DNA from: Georgenia satyanarayanai
Lineage (GTDB): Bacteria > Actinomycetota > Actinomycetes > Actinomycetales > Actinomycetaceae
Length of the DNA: 64,000 nt
Reading direction: 5' to 3'
Assembly (NCBI RefSeq): GCF_009193135.1
Contig: NZ_VUKC01000003.1
Coordinates: forward strand, 62,001-126,000
Shown here: positions 34,330 to 43,621 of the stretch, piece after piece
Position numbering within the stretch: position 1 is the stretch's first letter
Layout: the number at the start of each line of letters is the position of its first letter
Notes under the pieces: model-generated
Told to the model about the DNA's origin: nothing
Databases searched by the model: none
Seen by the model: only the letters and a program-made list of their open reading frames with translations
Position numbers and translations under genes: made by a program

Positions 34330-35094
34330 TCAGAACGGCGGCCAGGGGATCGCCGGGTACCCCGCGCGCGGGCCGGGCAGCCGTCCCGCGGCGAGGAGCT
34401 GCTCGCAGCGCCCGGCGAGGGCGGAGACTTCCGCCGCGGCGAGCAGCCCGGCGAGCGCGGCACCGAGGTCGCCGTCCAGGGCGTGCCGCACGCGCTCGAG
34501 TGCAGCACCCTCCCCGGCGTCGAGCTCACGGCCCGCCCATCCCCACAGGACGGTGCGCAGCTTGTGCTCCACGTGGAAGGTGAGTCCGTGGTCCACCCCG
34601 TACCGGTGGCCGCCGGCCATCGCCAGCACGTGCCCGGCCTTGCGGTCGGCGTTGTTGGCGACGACGTCGAAGAGGGCCATCCGCCGCAGGGTGGGGGACT
34701 CCTCGTGGACGAGGGCGACCTCGCGGTCCTCCTCGTCGACGCCGCGCAGGACGAGGCACCAGCCCTCGCCTGGGACCCCGTCGGCGGGGACGAGCGTGAT
34801 GGCTTCCTGCTCCGGGTCCGGCTCGCACCACAGCTGGGCCATGCCGGTGCCGAGCGGCCCGTCACGCAACCAGGTCCGCGGCACGAGGTCCCAGCCGAGG
34901 GCCTCGGAGAGCAGGTAGGCGCCGACCTCGCGCTGGGCCAGCGTGCCGCCGGGGAAGTCCCACAGGGGCCGCTCGCCGGCGACCGGCTTGTAGACGACCC
35001 TCACGTCCCCGATCCGGCCGAGGAAGGTGGCGTTGGACGCCGTCGTGATCCGCGCGTCGAGGACGATGTCCCCACCGGCGAGGTCGGGTGTCAC
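34330..35094 (-). CDS. SCO1664 family protein (PI3/4-kinase-like fold)
   Basis: A 254-residue protein whose family is restricted mainly to actinobacteria and shows distant similarity to phosphatidylinositol 3-/4-kinases. Kinase-like features are VVYKPVAGERPLWDFPGG (candidate ATP-binding lysine), DVVANNADRKAGH (catalytic-loop-like) and YGVDHGLTFH (metal-loop-like). The substrate is unknown. The GTG start overlaps the stop of the DUF3090 gene by 4 bp, and a histidine phosphatase is encoded just upstream, so a linked phosphorylation system is plausible but unproven. Confidence 0.88.
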   Translation of the reverse strand: MTPDLAGGDIVLDARITTASNATFLGRIGDVRVVYKPVAGERPLWDFPGGTLAQREVGAYLLSEALGWDLVPRTWLRDGPLGTGMAQLWCEPDPEQEAITLVPADGVPGEGWCLVLRGVDEEDREVALVHEESPTLRRMALFDVVANNADRKAGHVLAMAGGHRYGVDHGLTFHVEHKLRTVLWGWAGRELDAGEGAALERVRHALDGDLGAALAGLLAAAEVSALAGRCEQLLAAGRLPGPRAGYPAIPWPPF

Positions 35095-35651
35095 CGGAGG
35101 TCGTCGGGGAGCCCGCAGACGTGTCCGTCCGGGTCCATCGGCTCACCGCACCGCGGGCACAGCGGCCGCCCCGCGGCCACCACCTCACGCGTGCGCTCGG
35201 CGAAGGCACGGGCGGCGCCCACCGGGATCCGCACGACGAGCGCCTCCTCTGGCTCCGGCCCGACCGGCTCGAGGGTCTCCGGGTCCACCGGCTGGGCGGG
35301 GACCGCCTCGATGACGAGCTGCGCGGTCGACGGGTCCCAGCCCAGGCCCATGATGCCGACCCGGAACTGCTCCTCGACCGGATCGTCGAGGCCGGCGTCG
35401 TCGACGAGCTCCGGGGGTGCCTCCTCGGGGACGCTGTACCGGTTGCCCTCGGTGGCCATGAGCTCGTCGAGCAGCTCGTCGATCTTCTCGACGAGGGCGG
35501 CGGACTGCTCCTTCTCCAGCGCGACGCTGAGCAGTCGGGTGCCGGCACGGGCCTGGAGGTAGAACGTGCGCGACCCCGGCCGTCCCACCGTGCCGATCAC
35601 GAGACGGTCGGGCCAGTCGAAGGTGTGGACGGTCTGAGGCACAGGGCCCAT
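35091..35651 (-). CDS. DUF3090 family protein
   Basis: A 186-residue protein of an actinobacterial family with unknown function. The core has a FDWPDRLVIGTVGRPGSRTFYLQA opening, a helical KIDELLDELM stretch and a C-terminal zinc-ribbon-like CPRCGEPMDPDGHVC (about residues 166-180). It lies between the histidine phosphatase gene (1 bp gap) and the SCO1664-type gene (4 bp overlap), a gene order conserved in many actinobacteria. The ribbon suggests binding to protein or nucleic acid; this is inference. Confidence 0.88.
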   Translation of the reverse strand: MGPVPQTVHTFDWPDRLVIGTVGRPGSRTFYLQARAGTRLLSVALEKEQSAALVEKIDELLDELMATEGNRYSVPEEAPPELVDDAGLDDPVEEQFRVGIMGLGWDPSTAQLVIEAVPAQPVDPETLEPVGPEPEEALVVRIPVGAARAFAERTREVVAAGRPLCPRCGEPMDPDGHVCGLPDDLR

Positions 35652-35652
35652 G

Positions 35653-36345
35653 CTACGAGGCGGGCGCGGAGACCGCTGGCCCGACGCCGCCACCGACCTG
35701 CGCCCCCTCGGGCGCGGCACGGAGCCACGAGAGGTCCCCGGCGTGGGTGTTGACCGCGAGGACGTGGGGCTGGGTCGGCGTGTAACGCACGATGGAGGCG
35801 GAGGCCGGGTCGGCGTGCAGCCGCTGGAACAGGTCGAGGTGGAGCCCGAGGGCGTCGGCCAGGACCGCCTTGACGAGGTCACCGTGGGTGACGGCGGCCC
35901 ACACCGCCGCTGGGCCGTGCTCGGCCTCGACCGCCGCGTCGACACGCCGGATCGCACGGACGGCGCGGGCGTGCATCGCCACGAGCGACTCCCCGCCGGG
36001 GAAGACCACGGCCGACGGCTGGCGCTGGACCACCGACCACAGGTCCTCCTTGGCGAGCTCGGCGAGGGCGCCGCCCTGCCAGTCGCCGTAGTCGCACTCG
36101 GTGAGGTCCTCCTCCACCCGGAGCGCGGCGGTCTGGTGGTCGAGGACGGCCTGCGCCGTCTGGCGGCACCGCTCGAGCGGGCTGGAGACGACGGCGACGA
36201 GCGGGACCGCGGCGAGCCGGGCGCCGGTCCGGGCCGCCTGCTCCCGCCCGGTCTCGTCGAGCTCGACGCCGGGGGTGCGCCCCGCCAGGAGCCCCGCGGT
36301 ATTGGCGGTGCTCCGGGCGTGCCGGACGAGGATCACGGTGGCCAT
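35653..36345 (-). CDS. Histidine phosphatase family protein (MSMEG_4193 type)
   Basis: A 230-residue phosphoglycerate-mutase-like enzyme. The catalytic RHG-type motif appears as LVRHARSTAN with a histidine nucleophile near residue 10, and VTHGDLVKA provides the second histidine. The third position is Ala instead of the usual Gly in RHG. This subgroup sits upstream of DUF3090 and SCO1664-type genes in many actinobacteria, often next to mshC of mycothiol synthesis. Its substrate is unknown. ATG 36345 was used; a GTG two codons upstream is possible. Confidence 0.87.
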   Translation of the reverse strand: MATVILVRHARSTANTAGLLAGRTPGVELDETGREQAARTGARLAAVPLVAVVSSPLERCRQTAQAVLDHQTAALRVEEDLTECDYGDWQGGALAELAKEDLWSVVQRQPSAVVFPGGESLVAMHARAVRAIRRVDAAVEAEHGPAAVWAAVTHGDLVKAVLADALGLHLDLFQRLHADPASASIVRYTPTQPHVLAVNTHAGDLSWLRAAPEGAQVGGGVGPAVSAPAS

Positions 36346-36410
36346 GGGCACCGATCGTAGGCCCGACCCGACCCGGGAGCAGGACTCGTCGCCCGGCGCG
36401 CTGCGAAGCG

Positions 36411-37176
<766 letters not shown>

Positions 37177-37190
<14 letters not shown>

Positions 37191-37827
37191 GGCGGTTCTC
37201 CAGTTTCCGGACGAGGATCGAGGTGGGGTAGCTGGCCGCGAGGAAGATCAGTCCCGCGAGGGTGAAGGCCTCGACGTAGCTGAACGTCCGCGAGCCCACG
37301 TTCTGCGCGGCGTTGACGAGCTCCGGCACCGTGATGACGAAGAGGAACGGAGTGTCCTTGAACATCGAGATCACCCAGGTGCCGAGCGCCGGGACGGTCG
37401 TCCGCAGGGCCTGCGGGATGACGATCCTCGTCCAGGTGCGCCCTCGGGGGAGGGACAGCGCAGTCGCCGCCTCCCACTGTCCCGGTGGCACGTTGTCGAT
37501 ACCGGAGCGGTAGACCTCGGCCATGTACGTCGCGTAGTGGATCCCGAGGACGCCGATCCCGATCCACAGCGGGTCCCACGAGGTGAACGCGTAGTAGACG
37601 AAGAGCAGCTGGACGACCAGCGGCGTCATCCGGATGAACTCCATGACCCAGTGCACGGGCTTGGCGATGACCGCGGGCGCGGAGCGCCGGACGAAGGCGA
37701 CGACCAGCCCGAGGACGGCGGCGATGACCGACCCCAGCACGGTGGCCACGAGCGTCACCCGGAAGAAGGCCTCGAGAAGCTGCGGCAGGGCCGCGCTGGC
37801 GTACTCCCAGTTCCAGACCTCACTCAT
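37177..37827 (-). CDS. ehuD: Ectoine-type ABC transporter permease EhuD
   Basis: A 216-residue HEQRo/His-Glu-Gln-Arg-Opine family permease. It has five membrane helices, EFIRMTPLVVQLLFVYYAF after the second helix and the EAA-like loop QWEAATALSLPRGRTWTRIV. It forms the channel together with EhuC, whose stop codon its ATG overlaps by 4 bp. The ATPase gene follows with overlap, so all subunits are translated as one coupled unit. Confidence 0.8.
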
Positions 37828-38564
37828 GCGCTCACCGCCCCGGCCTTGGCGGCACGCGGCCGCAGGAGGCTCCGCGCCGGCTGCGCCGTGCCCAACCGCT
37901 GCTTGGCGCGGGCCTCGCCCCAGTTGGCGACGAGGACGAGGACGTAGGCGATGAGGAAGTACATCACCATGGTCACGCCGTAGGAGAAGAAGGTGTCGTT
38001 CGTCCGCTGGCGGAGCACGCCTCCGACGAAGGTGATGTCCTGCATGTAGATGACCGAGGCCACGGCGGTGCCCTTGAGCAGCATGATGCCGAGGTTGCTC
38101 AACGAGGGGAGCATGATCGCCCACGCCTGCGGCCAGACGATCCGGAACAGCCGGCGCCGCGGAGACAGGCTGAGGGCGACGCTCGCCTCCCACTGCCCCC
38201 GGGGCACGGAGTTCAGCGCGCCCCGGACCACCTCGGCACCGTAGGCGCCGTAGTTGAGCCCCAGGCCCACGATGCCCGCGACGAGGCCGGCCACCTCCCG
38301 GTTGACGAAGAGGTCGGGGAAGAACAGGGGGAGGACGTAGAAGAGCCAGAAGAGCTGGACGAGCAGTGAGGTCCCGCGGAAGAACTCGATGAACACGCGG
38401 GCAGCACCGCGCGCCACCACGTTGGGGTGGCGCGCGATGATGCCCAGTCCTGCGGCGAGGACGAACGCGAGCGCAGAACCACCGATCGTCAGCTGGAGGG
38501 TCGCCACGATCCCGTCGAGGAACCGTGGCCACAGCGCGATCAGCGCATCGATGTTGTCACTCAT
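37824..38564 (-). CDS. ehuC: Ectoine-type ABC transporter permease EhuC
   Basis: A 246-residue permease with about five membrane helices, the FIEFFRGTSLLVQLFWLFYV segment and the EAA-like loop QWEASVALSLSPRRRLFRIV near residue 125. It is the heterodimer partner of EhuD. It lies 22 bp after ehuB and overlaps ehuD by 4 bp. A basic Ala/Arg tail (RSLLRPRAAKAG) follows the last helix. Confidence 0.8.
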   Translation of the reverse strand: MSDNIDALIALWPRFLDGIVATLQLTIGGSALAFVLAAGLGIIARHPNVVARGAARVFIEFFRGTSLLVQLFWLFYVLPLFFPDLFVNREVAGLVAGIVGLGLNYGAYGAEVVRGALNSVPRGQWEASVALSLSPRRRLFRIVWPQAWAIMLPSLSNLGIMLLKGTAVASVIYMQDITFVGGVLRQRTNDTFFSYGVTMVMYFLIAYVLVLVANWGEARAKQRLGTAQPARSLLRPRAAKAGAVSA

Positions 38565-38586
38565 GTGGAGGCGTCGAGGAGGTCGG

Positions 38587-39510
38587 TCAGCCGATGTCGC
38601 CGGCGCAGAGCTGCTCGGTGGTGAAGTCACCGGTCGGGCGCTCGCCCTCGGTGAAGCCCCACTCGCCGACGACCGAGAGGTACTCCTCCTCGCTCCCGAC
38701 GATCTCCGCGAGCTTCTCGTTGTACGCGTCGCGCAGCTCGGTGTCCTCGGTCCGGAAGACGGTGCCGCCGGCACCGACCTGCTCGACGTCGTCGACGACG
38801 GCCACGAAGGTGTCGGTGACCTCGACGGCGGCGTCCGGGTTGTTGTCCGCCATCCAGTTGAGCGAGATGCCGGTGAGTGCGAAGACGTCGGCGCGGCCCC
38901 CGGTCACCTGGTCCATGCCGTCCTGCGGGCTGCCGACCTCGGTCGCGTCGATGCCCAGGTCCGTGGCGTAGGTCGCCTCGATGGCTCCCGACATGGCCGC
39001 CATCCGCAGGCCCTCACCCTGGGCCTCGAGGACGTCCTGCATGTCGTGGACGTCGAACGGGTTCCCCTCCTCGACCATGAGCGCGGTCGTGTACTGGAAC
39101 TCCGGGTCGGAGAAGACCGCCTGCTCACAGCGTTCGGGGAGGATCGACATGCCGGCGGCCACGACGTCGAAGTGGCCGGCGTTGAGCCCGGGGATGAGCT
39201 GGTCCCACTGCGACTCGACGCCCTCGACGGTGTCGATGCCGAGCTCAGCCCAGATGCGCTCCTGGAGCGCCACCGACGCCCCGACGAGCTCACCGGAGTC
39301 GTCCTGGAAGCTGTAGGGCGCCTCGCCGGCGAAGCCCACGGTGATCGTGCCGGCCTCCTGGAGAGCCTCGAGCTTGCTCTGGCCCTCGCTCGGCTCGACC
39401 GCGCCGTCCTCGCCGCCACTGTCACCGCCGCACGCTGCGAGCCCGAGGGCTACCGCTGCTGCGGCCGCCGGGACGGCCACCCGTCGGCGGGTAGAAGTCG
39501 TGGTCATCAT
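38587..39510 (-). CDS. ehuB: Ectoine/hydroxyectoine-type substrate-binding lipoprotein EhuB
   Basis: A 307-residue family 3 solute-binding protein. The signal peptide ends in LAAC, the lipidation cysteine, followed by an acidic Gly-rich linker. The mature domain begins TITVGFAGEAPYSFQD and contains FDVVAAGMSILPERC and DVFALTGISLNWM, arrangements seen in EhuB proteins that bind ectoines in an aromatic cage. Compatible-solute import for osmoprotection or as nutrient is expected. The ATG at 39510 has a GAAGGGACC ribosome-binding site; a second ATG follows at once. First gene of the ehuBCDA operon. Confidence 0.82.
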   Translation of the reverse strand: MMTTTSTRRRVAVPAAAAAVALGLAACGGDSGGEDGAVEPSEGQSKLEALQEAGTITVGFAGEAPYSFQDDSGELVGASVALQERIWAELGIDTVEGVESQWDQLIPGLNAGHFDVVAAGMSILPERCEQAVFSDPEFQYTTALMVEEGNPFDVHDMQDVLEAQGEGLRMAAMSGAIEATYATDLGIDATEVGSPQDGMDQVTGGRADVFALTGISLNWMADNNPDAAVEVTDTFVAVVDDVEQVGAGGTVFRTEDTELRDAYNEKLAEIVGSEEEYLSVVGEWGFTEGERPTGDFTTEQLCAGDIG

Positions 39511-39844
39511 GGTCCCTTCGGTTTGCACGAGGCTGTGGTCTTCGGGACCCCCTCCGGGCCGCAGGATGCAGCGCACGGAGACGGCCAGTCGCCCCGAGTG
39601 GTCATGGTGCCCAGCCACGCTAGGGAACTGGGCAGGGGATCACAAGGCGCCGAAACACGCCCCAGACAGGGCTGGCCGGCGCCGTCGGCACCCCTCGCGA
39701 TCCGCGCTGCGCTGCGCGGAGGTCACCGTCGTCCCGGGCCGCGCGGCGGGTGCGCGGCCCGTGACCGGGCGCCGGACGATCGTTATCGCAACGTGATGGA
39801 CTTGATGACCGCTTGACTAACCGTTGAACCACAGATGGGGCGGG
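39511..39844 (-). other. 334 bp intergenic region upstream of ehuB
   Basis: No gene is seen here. A hairpin with a 9 bp stem (39736-39744 with 39752-39760), flanked by the outer inverted pair GGTCAC/GTGACC, could end the transcript of the LLM oxidoreductase gene. The stretch 39779-39835 is unusually A/T-rich for this genome and is the best place for the ehu promoter, which would leave a leader of roughly 270 nt. Clear -35/-10 boxes could not be assigned. Confidence 0.5.
39736..39760 (-). terminator. Hairpin downstream of the LLM oxidoreductase gene
   Basis: A 9 bp GC stem with a 7 nt loop lies about 85 nt after the LLM gene stop on the minus strand. It is a terminator candidate without a U-tract. 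Confidence 0.35.
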
Positions 39845-40834
39845 TCAGCGCAGGGCGGGCGCCACCTCACGCTCGAAGAGCTCGATGCCGCTCGTGTCGT
39901 AAGCGGCCTCGGGGAAGTAGAAGATCCCGTAGGTCATGCCCTGCGCCTCCAGGCCGCGGAGCTTCTCGACGACCTGCTCCGGCGTCCCGCACGCGGGCAT
40001 GTCGCGCACGGAGCCGAGCTCGCGCTGGACCCGCTCCTCGTCGACGCCCGCCGTACGGAGCCGGTCGGCGAGCTGCTCGATCCGGTCACGGACCTCGGCC
40101 TCGTCACGGCCGATGGCGACGTTGTAGTTGGCCGAGCGGGTGATGCGCCCGAAGTCGGTGCCGACCTCGCGGCAGTGGCCGGCGAGGAGCTCGGACTTCC
40201 GGGCGAAGCCCTCCGGCGTGCCGTCGAAGTTCGTGTAGTCGGCGTAGCGGGCGGCGATCTTGAGCGTGACCTTCTCCCCGCCGCCGGCGATCCACAGCGG
40301 GACACCGCCCTCCTGGAGGGGGAGGGGGCGGCAGATCGCGCCGTCGACCTCGTAGTGCGTGCCGGAGAAGGTCGCCCGGCCCTCGCGCCAGGCCTGCCGC
40401 ATGATCTGCACGCCCTCGTCGAGCATGGCCAGCCGCTCGCCCGCCCGGGGGAAGCCGTAGCCGTAGGCGCGCCACTCGTGCTCGTACCAGCCGGCGCCGA
40501 TACCCATCTCCAGGCGCCCACCGCTCACGTGGTCGACCGTCGCGGCGACCTTGGCGAGGTACATCGGCGGGCGGTAGGCCATGCACGTGCACATCTGACC
40601 CAGGCGGACGCGCTCGGTGCTGGCCGCGAGGGCCGCCATGAGCGACCACGCCTCGTGCGTGGCCTCCTCGCTGGGCACCGGGGTCGTGTGGAAGTGGTCG
40701 TAGACCCACACCGACTCCCACGGGCCGGCGTCGGCGCGGCGGGCGAGGTCCCGCATGAGCGGCCACTGCCGCGCGTCGTCGATGCCGACGAGATCGAAGC
40801 GCCAGCCCTGGGGAAGGAACATTCCGAGTCGCAT
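39845..40834 (-). CDS. LLM class F420-dependent oxidoreductase-like protein
   Basis: A 329-residue luciferase-like TIM-barrel protein. Typical segments are VWVYDHFHTTP, ERVRLGQMCTCMAYRPPMYLAKVAATVDHVSGGR (about 75-108) and GAGWYEHEWRAYGYGFP, followed by PLWIAGGGEKVTL. Such proteins in actinobacteria usually use cofactor F420 as hydride donor or acceptor; an FMN-dependent monooxygenase is the alternative. The substrate is unknown. TACTCT lies 8 nt before the ATG with no Shine-Dalgarno sequence, so a leaderless transcript is possible. Confidence 0.85.
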   Translation of the reverse strand: MRLGMFLPQGWRFDLVGIDDARQWPLMRDLARRADAGPWESVWVYDHFHTTPVPSEEATHEAWSLMAALAASTERVRLGQMCTCMAYRPPMYLAKVAATVDHVSGGRLEMGIGAGWYEHEWRAYGYGFPRAGERLAMLDEGVQIMRQAWREGRATFSGTHYEVDGAICRPLPLQEGGVPLWIAGGGEKVTLKIAARYADYTNFDGTPEGFARKSELLAGHCREVGTDFGRITRSANYNVAIGRDEAEVRDRIEQLADRLRTAGVDEERVQRELGSVRDMPACGTPEQVVEKLRGLEAQGMTYGIFYFPEAAYDTSGIELFEREVAPALR

Positions 40835-40922
40835 GGTCGAGAAGAGTACGGCCAGGTCACAGCGTGGTCACGCCGGGCGCGCGCCGCCCGTCACGACCGA
40901 CCTCGTGCGTACCCTGGAGCAC

Positions 40923-41525
40923 GTGACCACCGAGAAGCCGGCGCGCGTCGCCGAGGAGCGCGTGTGGACGGTCCCCAACGCCATCAGCTTCCTGCGCCTG
41001 GCGCTCATCCCCGTCTTCGCGTGGCTCATCGTCGCCGAGCACGACGCCGCGGCGGTCGTCGTCGTCGCCGTCGCCGGCTTCACCGACTGGGCCGACGGCT
41101 ACATCGCCCGGCGCTTCGGCCAGACCAGCCGGCTCGGGCAGATGCTCGACCCGGCCGCGGACCGGCTCTACATCCTCGTCACCCTCATCGGGCTCGCCTA
41201 CCGCGACATCATCCCGTGGTGGCTGCTCGTCGTCATCGTCGCCCGTGAGCTTGTCCTCGCCGGCACGATCCCCGTGCTCCTGCGCCACGGCTACGGCACG
41301 CTGCCGGTCCACATGGCCGGCAAGGCCGGCACCTTCTGCCTCATGTACGCCTTCCCGCTCCTCCTCCTGTCCTCCGCACCCGGAGCCCTGGGCGCGGCGG
41401 CGTCGACGGCCGGCTGGGCGATCGCCCTGTGGGGCGTGGGTCTCTACTGGTTTGCCTGCCTGCTCTACCTCGAGCAGGTGGCCTGGATCGTGCGTCGCGA
41501 CCGCCGGGCGGCGAGCCCGGCGTGA
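40923..41525 (+). CDS. CDP-alcohol phosphatidyltransferase family protein (PgsA-like)
   Basis: A 200-residue membrane protein with the CDP-alcohol transferase signature DG-x2-AR-x8-G-x3-D-x3-D in DWADGYIARRFGQTSRLGQM and the LDPAADR that follows (about 60-85), and five or six helices. It transfers a phosphatidyl group from CDP-diacylglycerol to an alcohol such as glycerol phosphate. The position at the head of a DUF881 / small basic / DUF881 / garA block equals that of pgsA2 (Rv1822) in mycobacteria. Its GTGA stop overlaps the next start. Confidence 0.87.
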   Translation: MTTEKPARVAEERVWTVPNAISFLRLALIPVFAWLIVAEHDAAAVVVVAVAGFTDWADGYIARRFGQTSRLGQMLDPAADRLYILVTLIGLAYRDIIPWWLLVVIVARELVLAGTIPVLLRHGYGTLPVHMAGKAGTFCLMYAFPLLLLSSAPGALGAAASTAGWAIALWGVGLYWFACLLYLEQVAWIVRRDRRAASPA

Positions 41526-42373
41526 AGGAGCAGCCCGGTCGCCCCGATCAGTCGATGACCCTCCTGCGGGAGGTCGTCGAACGGCCCCTCGACCCGGGCT
41601 ACGCGGCTGCCGCCCGGCGTCGCGCGGAGGGGACGGCCCGGGCCCTCCCCTGGTGGCGCAAGGGCATCGTCGTCGTGCTCGCCGGCACCCTCGGGCTGGG
41701 CGCGGTGTGGGCGGCGCGCGAGCTGCGCGCCCCGACCGACGGTGCCGGGGACGCACGCGCACTGCTCCTGTCCCAGGTGGCCGAGGGGGCCGCACGCGGG
41801 CAGCAGCTGCGGGCCGACAACGCCGCGCTCGTCGAGCGGATCGACCGCCTGCAGGAGGAGTCCCTGCGCGGCAGCGACCCGGAGTTCCTCGAGCGGGTCC
41901 AGCTCCTCACCCTCAACGCGGGCAGCGCGCGCGTCCGCGGCCAGGGCCTGCGCATCACCCTCGACGACTCGCGCGACGCGCAGGCCGGAGCGCCGGGTGC
42001 GGACCTGGGCCGTGTCCAGGACCTCGACCTCCAGGTGCTCGCGAACGCGCTGTGGTCCGCCGGCGCCGAGGCGGTGGCGATCAACGGGCACCGACTCTCC
42101 GGGCTCAGCGCCATCCGCTCGGCCGGTCCCGCGATCCTCGTCGACCTCGCCCCGCTCGCCCGTCCCTACGTCGTCGAGGCGGTGGGCGCGCCGGGTGACA
42201 TGCGTGCCCGCCTCACCCGGAGCACCGGTGGCACGCACCTGGGGACGCTGCGCGACTCCTTCGGGATCTCCGTCGCCATCGAGGAGGCGGAGGAGCTCGT
42301 GCTGCCCGGGACGACGGCGCGCACGCTGCGCCACGCCGAGCCGTTGGGCGACGACGAGGCCGGGGAGGGCTGA
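41522..42373 (+). CDS. DUF881 family protein (first copy)
   Basis: A 283-residue protein with one N-terminal membrane helix (about 50-66), an extracytoplasmic coiled-coil-like stretch with RADNAALVERIDRLQEES, and the DUF881 domain (about 135-275) with ITLDDSRDAQ, VLANALWSAGAEAVAINGHRL and VEAVGAPGDM. It is anchored with the bulk outside. The family occurs with a second DUF881 gene and a small basic protein between septation- and metabolism-linked genes; the function is unknown. An ATG at 41555 is an alternative start to GTG 41522. Confidence 0.87.
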   Translation: MKEQPGRPDQSMTLLREVVERPLDPGYAAAARRRAEGTARALPWWRKGIVVVLAGTLGLGAVWAARELRAPTDGAGDARALLLSQVAEGAARGQQLRADNAALVERIDRLQEESLRGSDPEFLERVQLLTLNAGSARVRGQGLRITLDDSRDAQAGAPGADLGRVQDLDLQVLANALWSAGAEAVAINGHRLSGLSAIRSAGPAILVDLAPLARPYVVEAVGAPGDMRARLTRSTGGTHLGTLRDSFGISVAIEEAEELVLPGTTARTLRHAEPLGDDEAGEG

Positions 42374-42429
42374 TGATGGGACGTCATGACGAGCCGTGCC
42401 GCGTGCACGTGCCGAGGGAGGAGCGCTGA

Positions 42430-42762
42430 GTGTTCGCTGTCATCGGGCTCGTCATCGGCGTCGTCGTCGGGATCGCCGTCGAGCCGACGGTGCCGGCGGT
42501 GCTGCAGCCCTACCTGCCGATCGCCGTCGTCGCCGCCCTCGACGCGCTCTTCGGTGGCCTGCGCGCGTACCTCGACGGCGTCTTCGACGACCGCGTCTTC
42601 GTCGTGTCCTTCCTCTTCAACGTCCTCATCGCCGCGCTGCTCGTCTTCCTCGGTGACCAGCTCGGCGTCGGTGCCCAGATGACGACGGCGGTCGTCGTCG
42701 TCCTCGGCATCCGCATCTTCTCCAACGCGGCCTCGATCCGCCGGCACGTCTTCAAGGCATGA
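42430..42762 (+). CDS. Small basic family protein (DUF1290)
   Basis: A 110-residue protein made of three or four membrane helices (about 2-20, 28-45, 56-76, 84-100) with a basic C-terminus (RRHVFKA). It matches the Sbp/DUF1290 family described next to division genes in Gram-positive bacteria. The central AVVAALDALFGGLRAYLDG segment is the most conserved part. The start is GTG with GAGGAGC upstream. It sits between two DUF881 genes and overlaps the second by 4 bp. Confidence 0.9.
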   Translation: MFAVIGLVIGVVVGIAVEPTVPAVLQPYLPIAVVAALDALFGGLRAYLDGVFDDRVFVVSFLFNVLIAALLVFLGDQLGVGAQMTTAVVVVLGIRIFSNAASIRRHVFKA

Positions 42763-43514
42763 CTCGCCACGCGGAGACCACCCCGGCCGGCGGGGGAGCG
42801 GGGCGCCTGCGGCACCTGCTCCTGCGCCGCCACCCGTCGTGGGTGCACGTCCTCATCGTCCTGCTCTGCGCGGCGGTCGGGTTCGCGCTGGCCGTCCAGG
42901 TCCGCCAGACGCAGGAGGACACGTACGCGACGATGCGCCAGGACGACATCGTCCGGCTCCTCGACGAGCTCAGTGTGCGCAACCGCGAGCTCACCGAGGA
43001 GGGCCTGGAGCTGCGTCGCGAGCTCGGGGAGCTGGAGTCCGGGTCGAGCTCGCGCGCGGCCGCGCAGGAGGCGGCCGCGCAGCAGGCCAGGGTCCAGGGC
43101 ATCCTCGCCGGCGCACTGCCCGTGACCGGGCCCGGGGTGGAGCTCGTCGTCCACGACCCCTCCGGCGCCGTCAGCGCCCCCACCTTCGTCACCGTGCTCG
43201 AGGAGCTCCGCAACGCCGGCGCGGAGGCCATCGAGCTCAACGACCAGCGGATCACCGCCTCGAGCTGGCTGGGCACGCGGCCCGGGGGACTGGTGGTGAG
43301 CGGCGTCGACATCAGCGCCCCCTACGTGTGGCACGCCATCGGTGACCCCCAGACCCTCGCCGTCGCCCTCGACATCCCCGGCGGCGCACTGTCCTCGATC
43401 CGGGGCGCCGGCGCCGCCGCCGAGGTGACCCAGCACGAGGAGCTGACGATCACCTCGGTGCGCTCCCTGTCCGAGCCCGAGTGGGCCACGCCGGCGCCGG
43501 TCGAGGACCGCTGA
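42759..43514 (+). CDS. DUF881 family protein (second copy)
   Basis: A 251-residue paralogue of the gene at 41.5 kb. A basic N-terminus precedes one membrane helix (about 33-50), a long charged helix (RLLDELSVRNRELTEEGLEL) and the DUF881 domain (about 115-235) with NAGAEAIELNDQRITASSW. Two DUF881 proteins flanking a small basic membrane protein suggest a shared envelope complex, but the function is unproven. In mycobacteria gcvH follows this gene; here a 107 bp gap leads to garA. Confidence 0.87.
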   Translation: MTRHAETTPAGGGAGRLRHLLLRRHPSWVHVLIVLLCAAVGFALAVQVRQTQEDTYATMRQDDIVRLLDELSVRNRELTEEGLELRRELGELESGSSSRAAAQEAAAQQARVQGILAGALPVTGPGVELVVHDPSGAVSAPTFVTVLEELRNAGAEAIELNDQRITASSWLGTRPGGLVVSGVDISAPYVWHAIGDPQTLAVALDIPGGALSSIRGAGAAAEVTQHEELTITSVRSLSEPEWATPAPVEDR

Positions 43515-43621
43515 GCCGGTCCGGAGGACGCGGTGTCTGTCACAGGGGCCCCGTGGGGAACTATGGTGGTGTCCAGCGCCGGGTGACGAACCCGGTGGTG
43601 CCGCCGAGGGGAGTACACGCC

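Noticed and set aside
31524-34865. 1113-codon open frame on the minus strand
   Set aside because: It lies antisense to pepN, whose zinc motifs and length are certain. The frame is Arg/Val/Gly/Glu-biased, as expected of a codon-position shadow in GC-rich DNA.
39511-39844. Riboswitch in the long ehuB leader
   Set aside because: The region is long enough, but I see only one GC hairpin and none of the conserved cores of known riboswitches.
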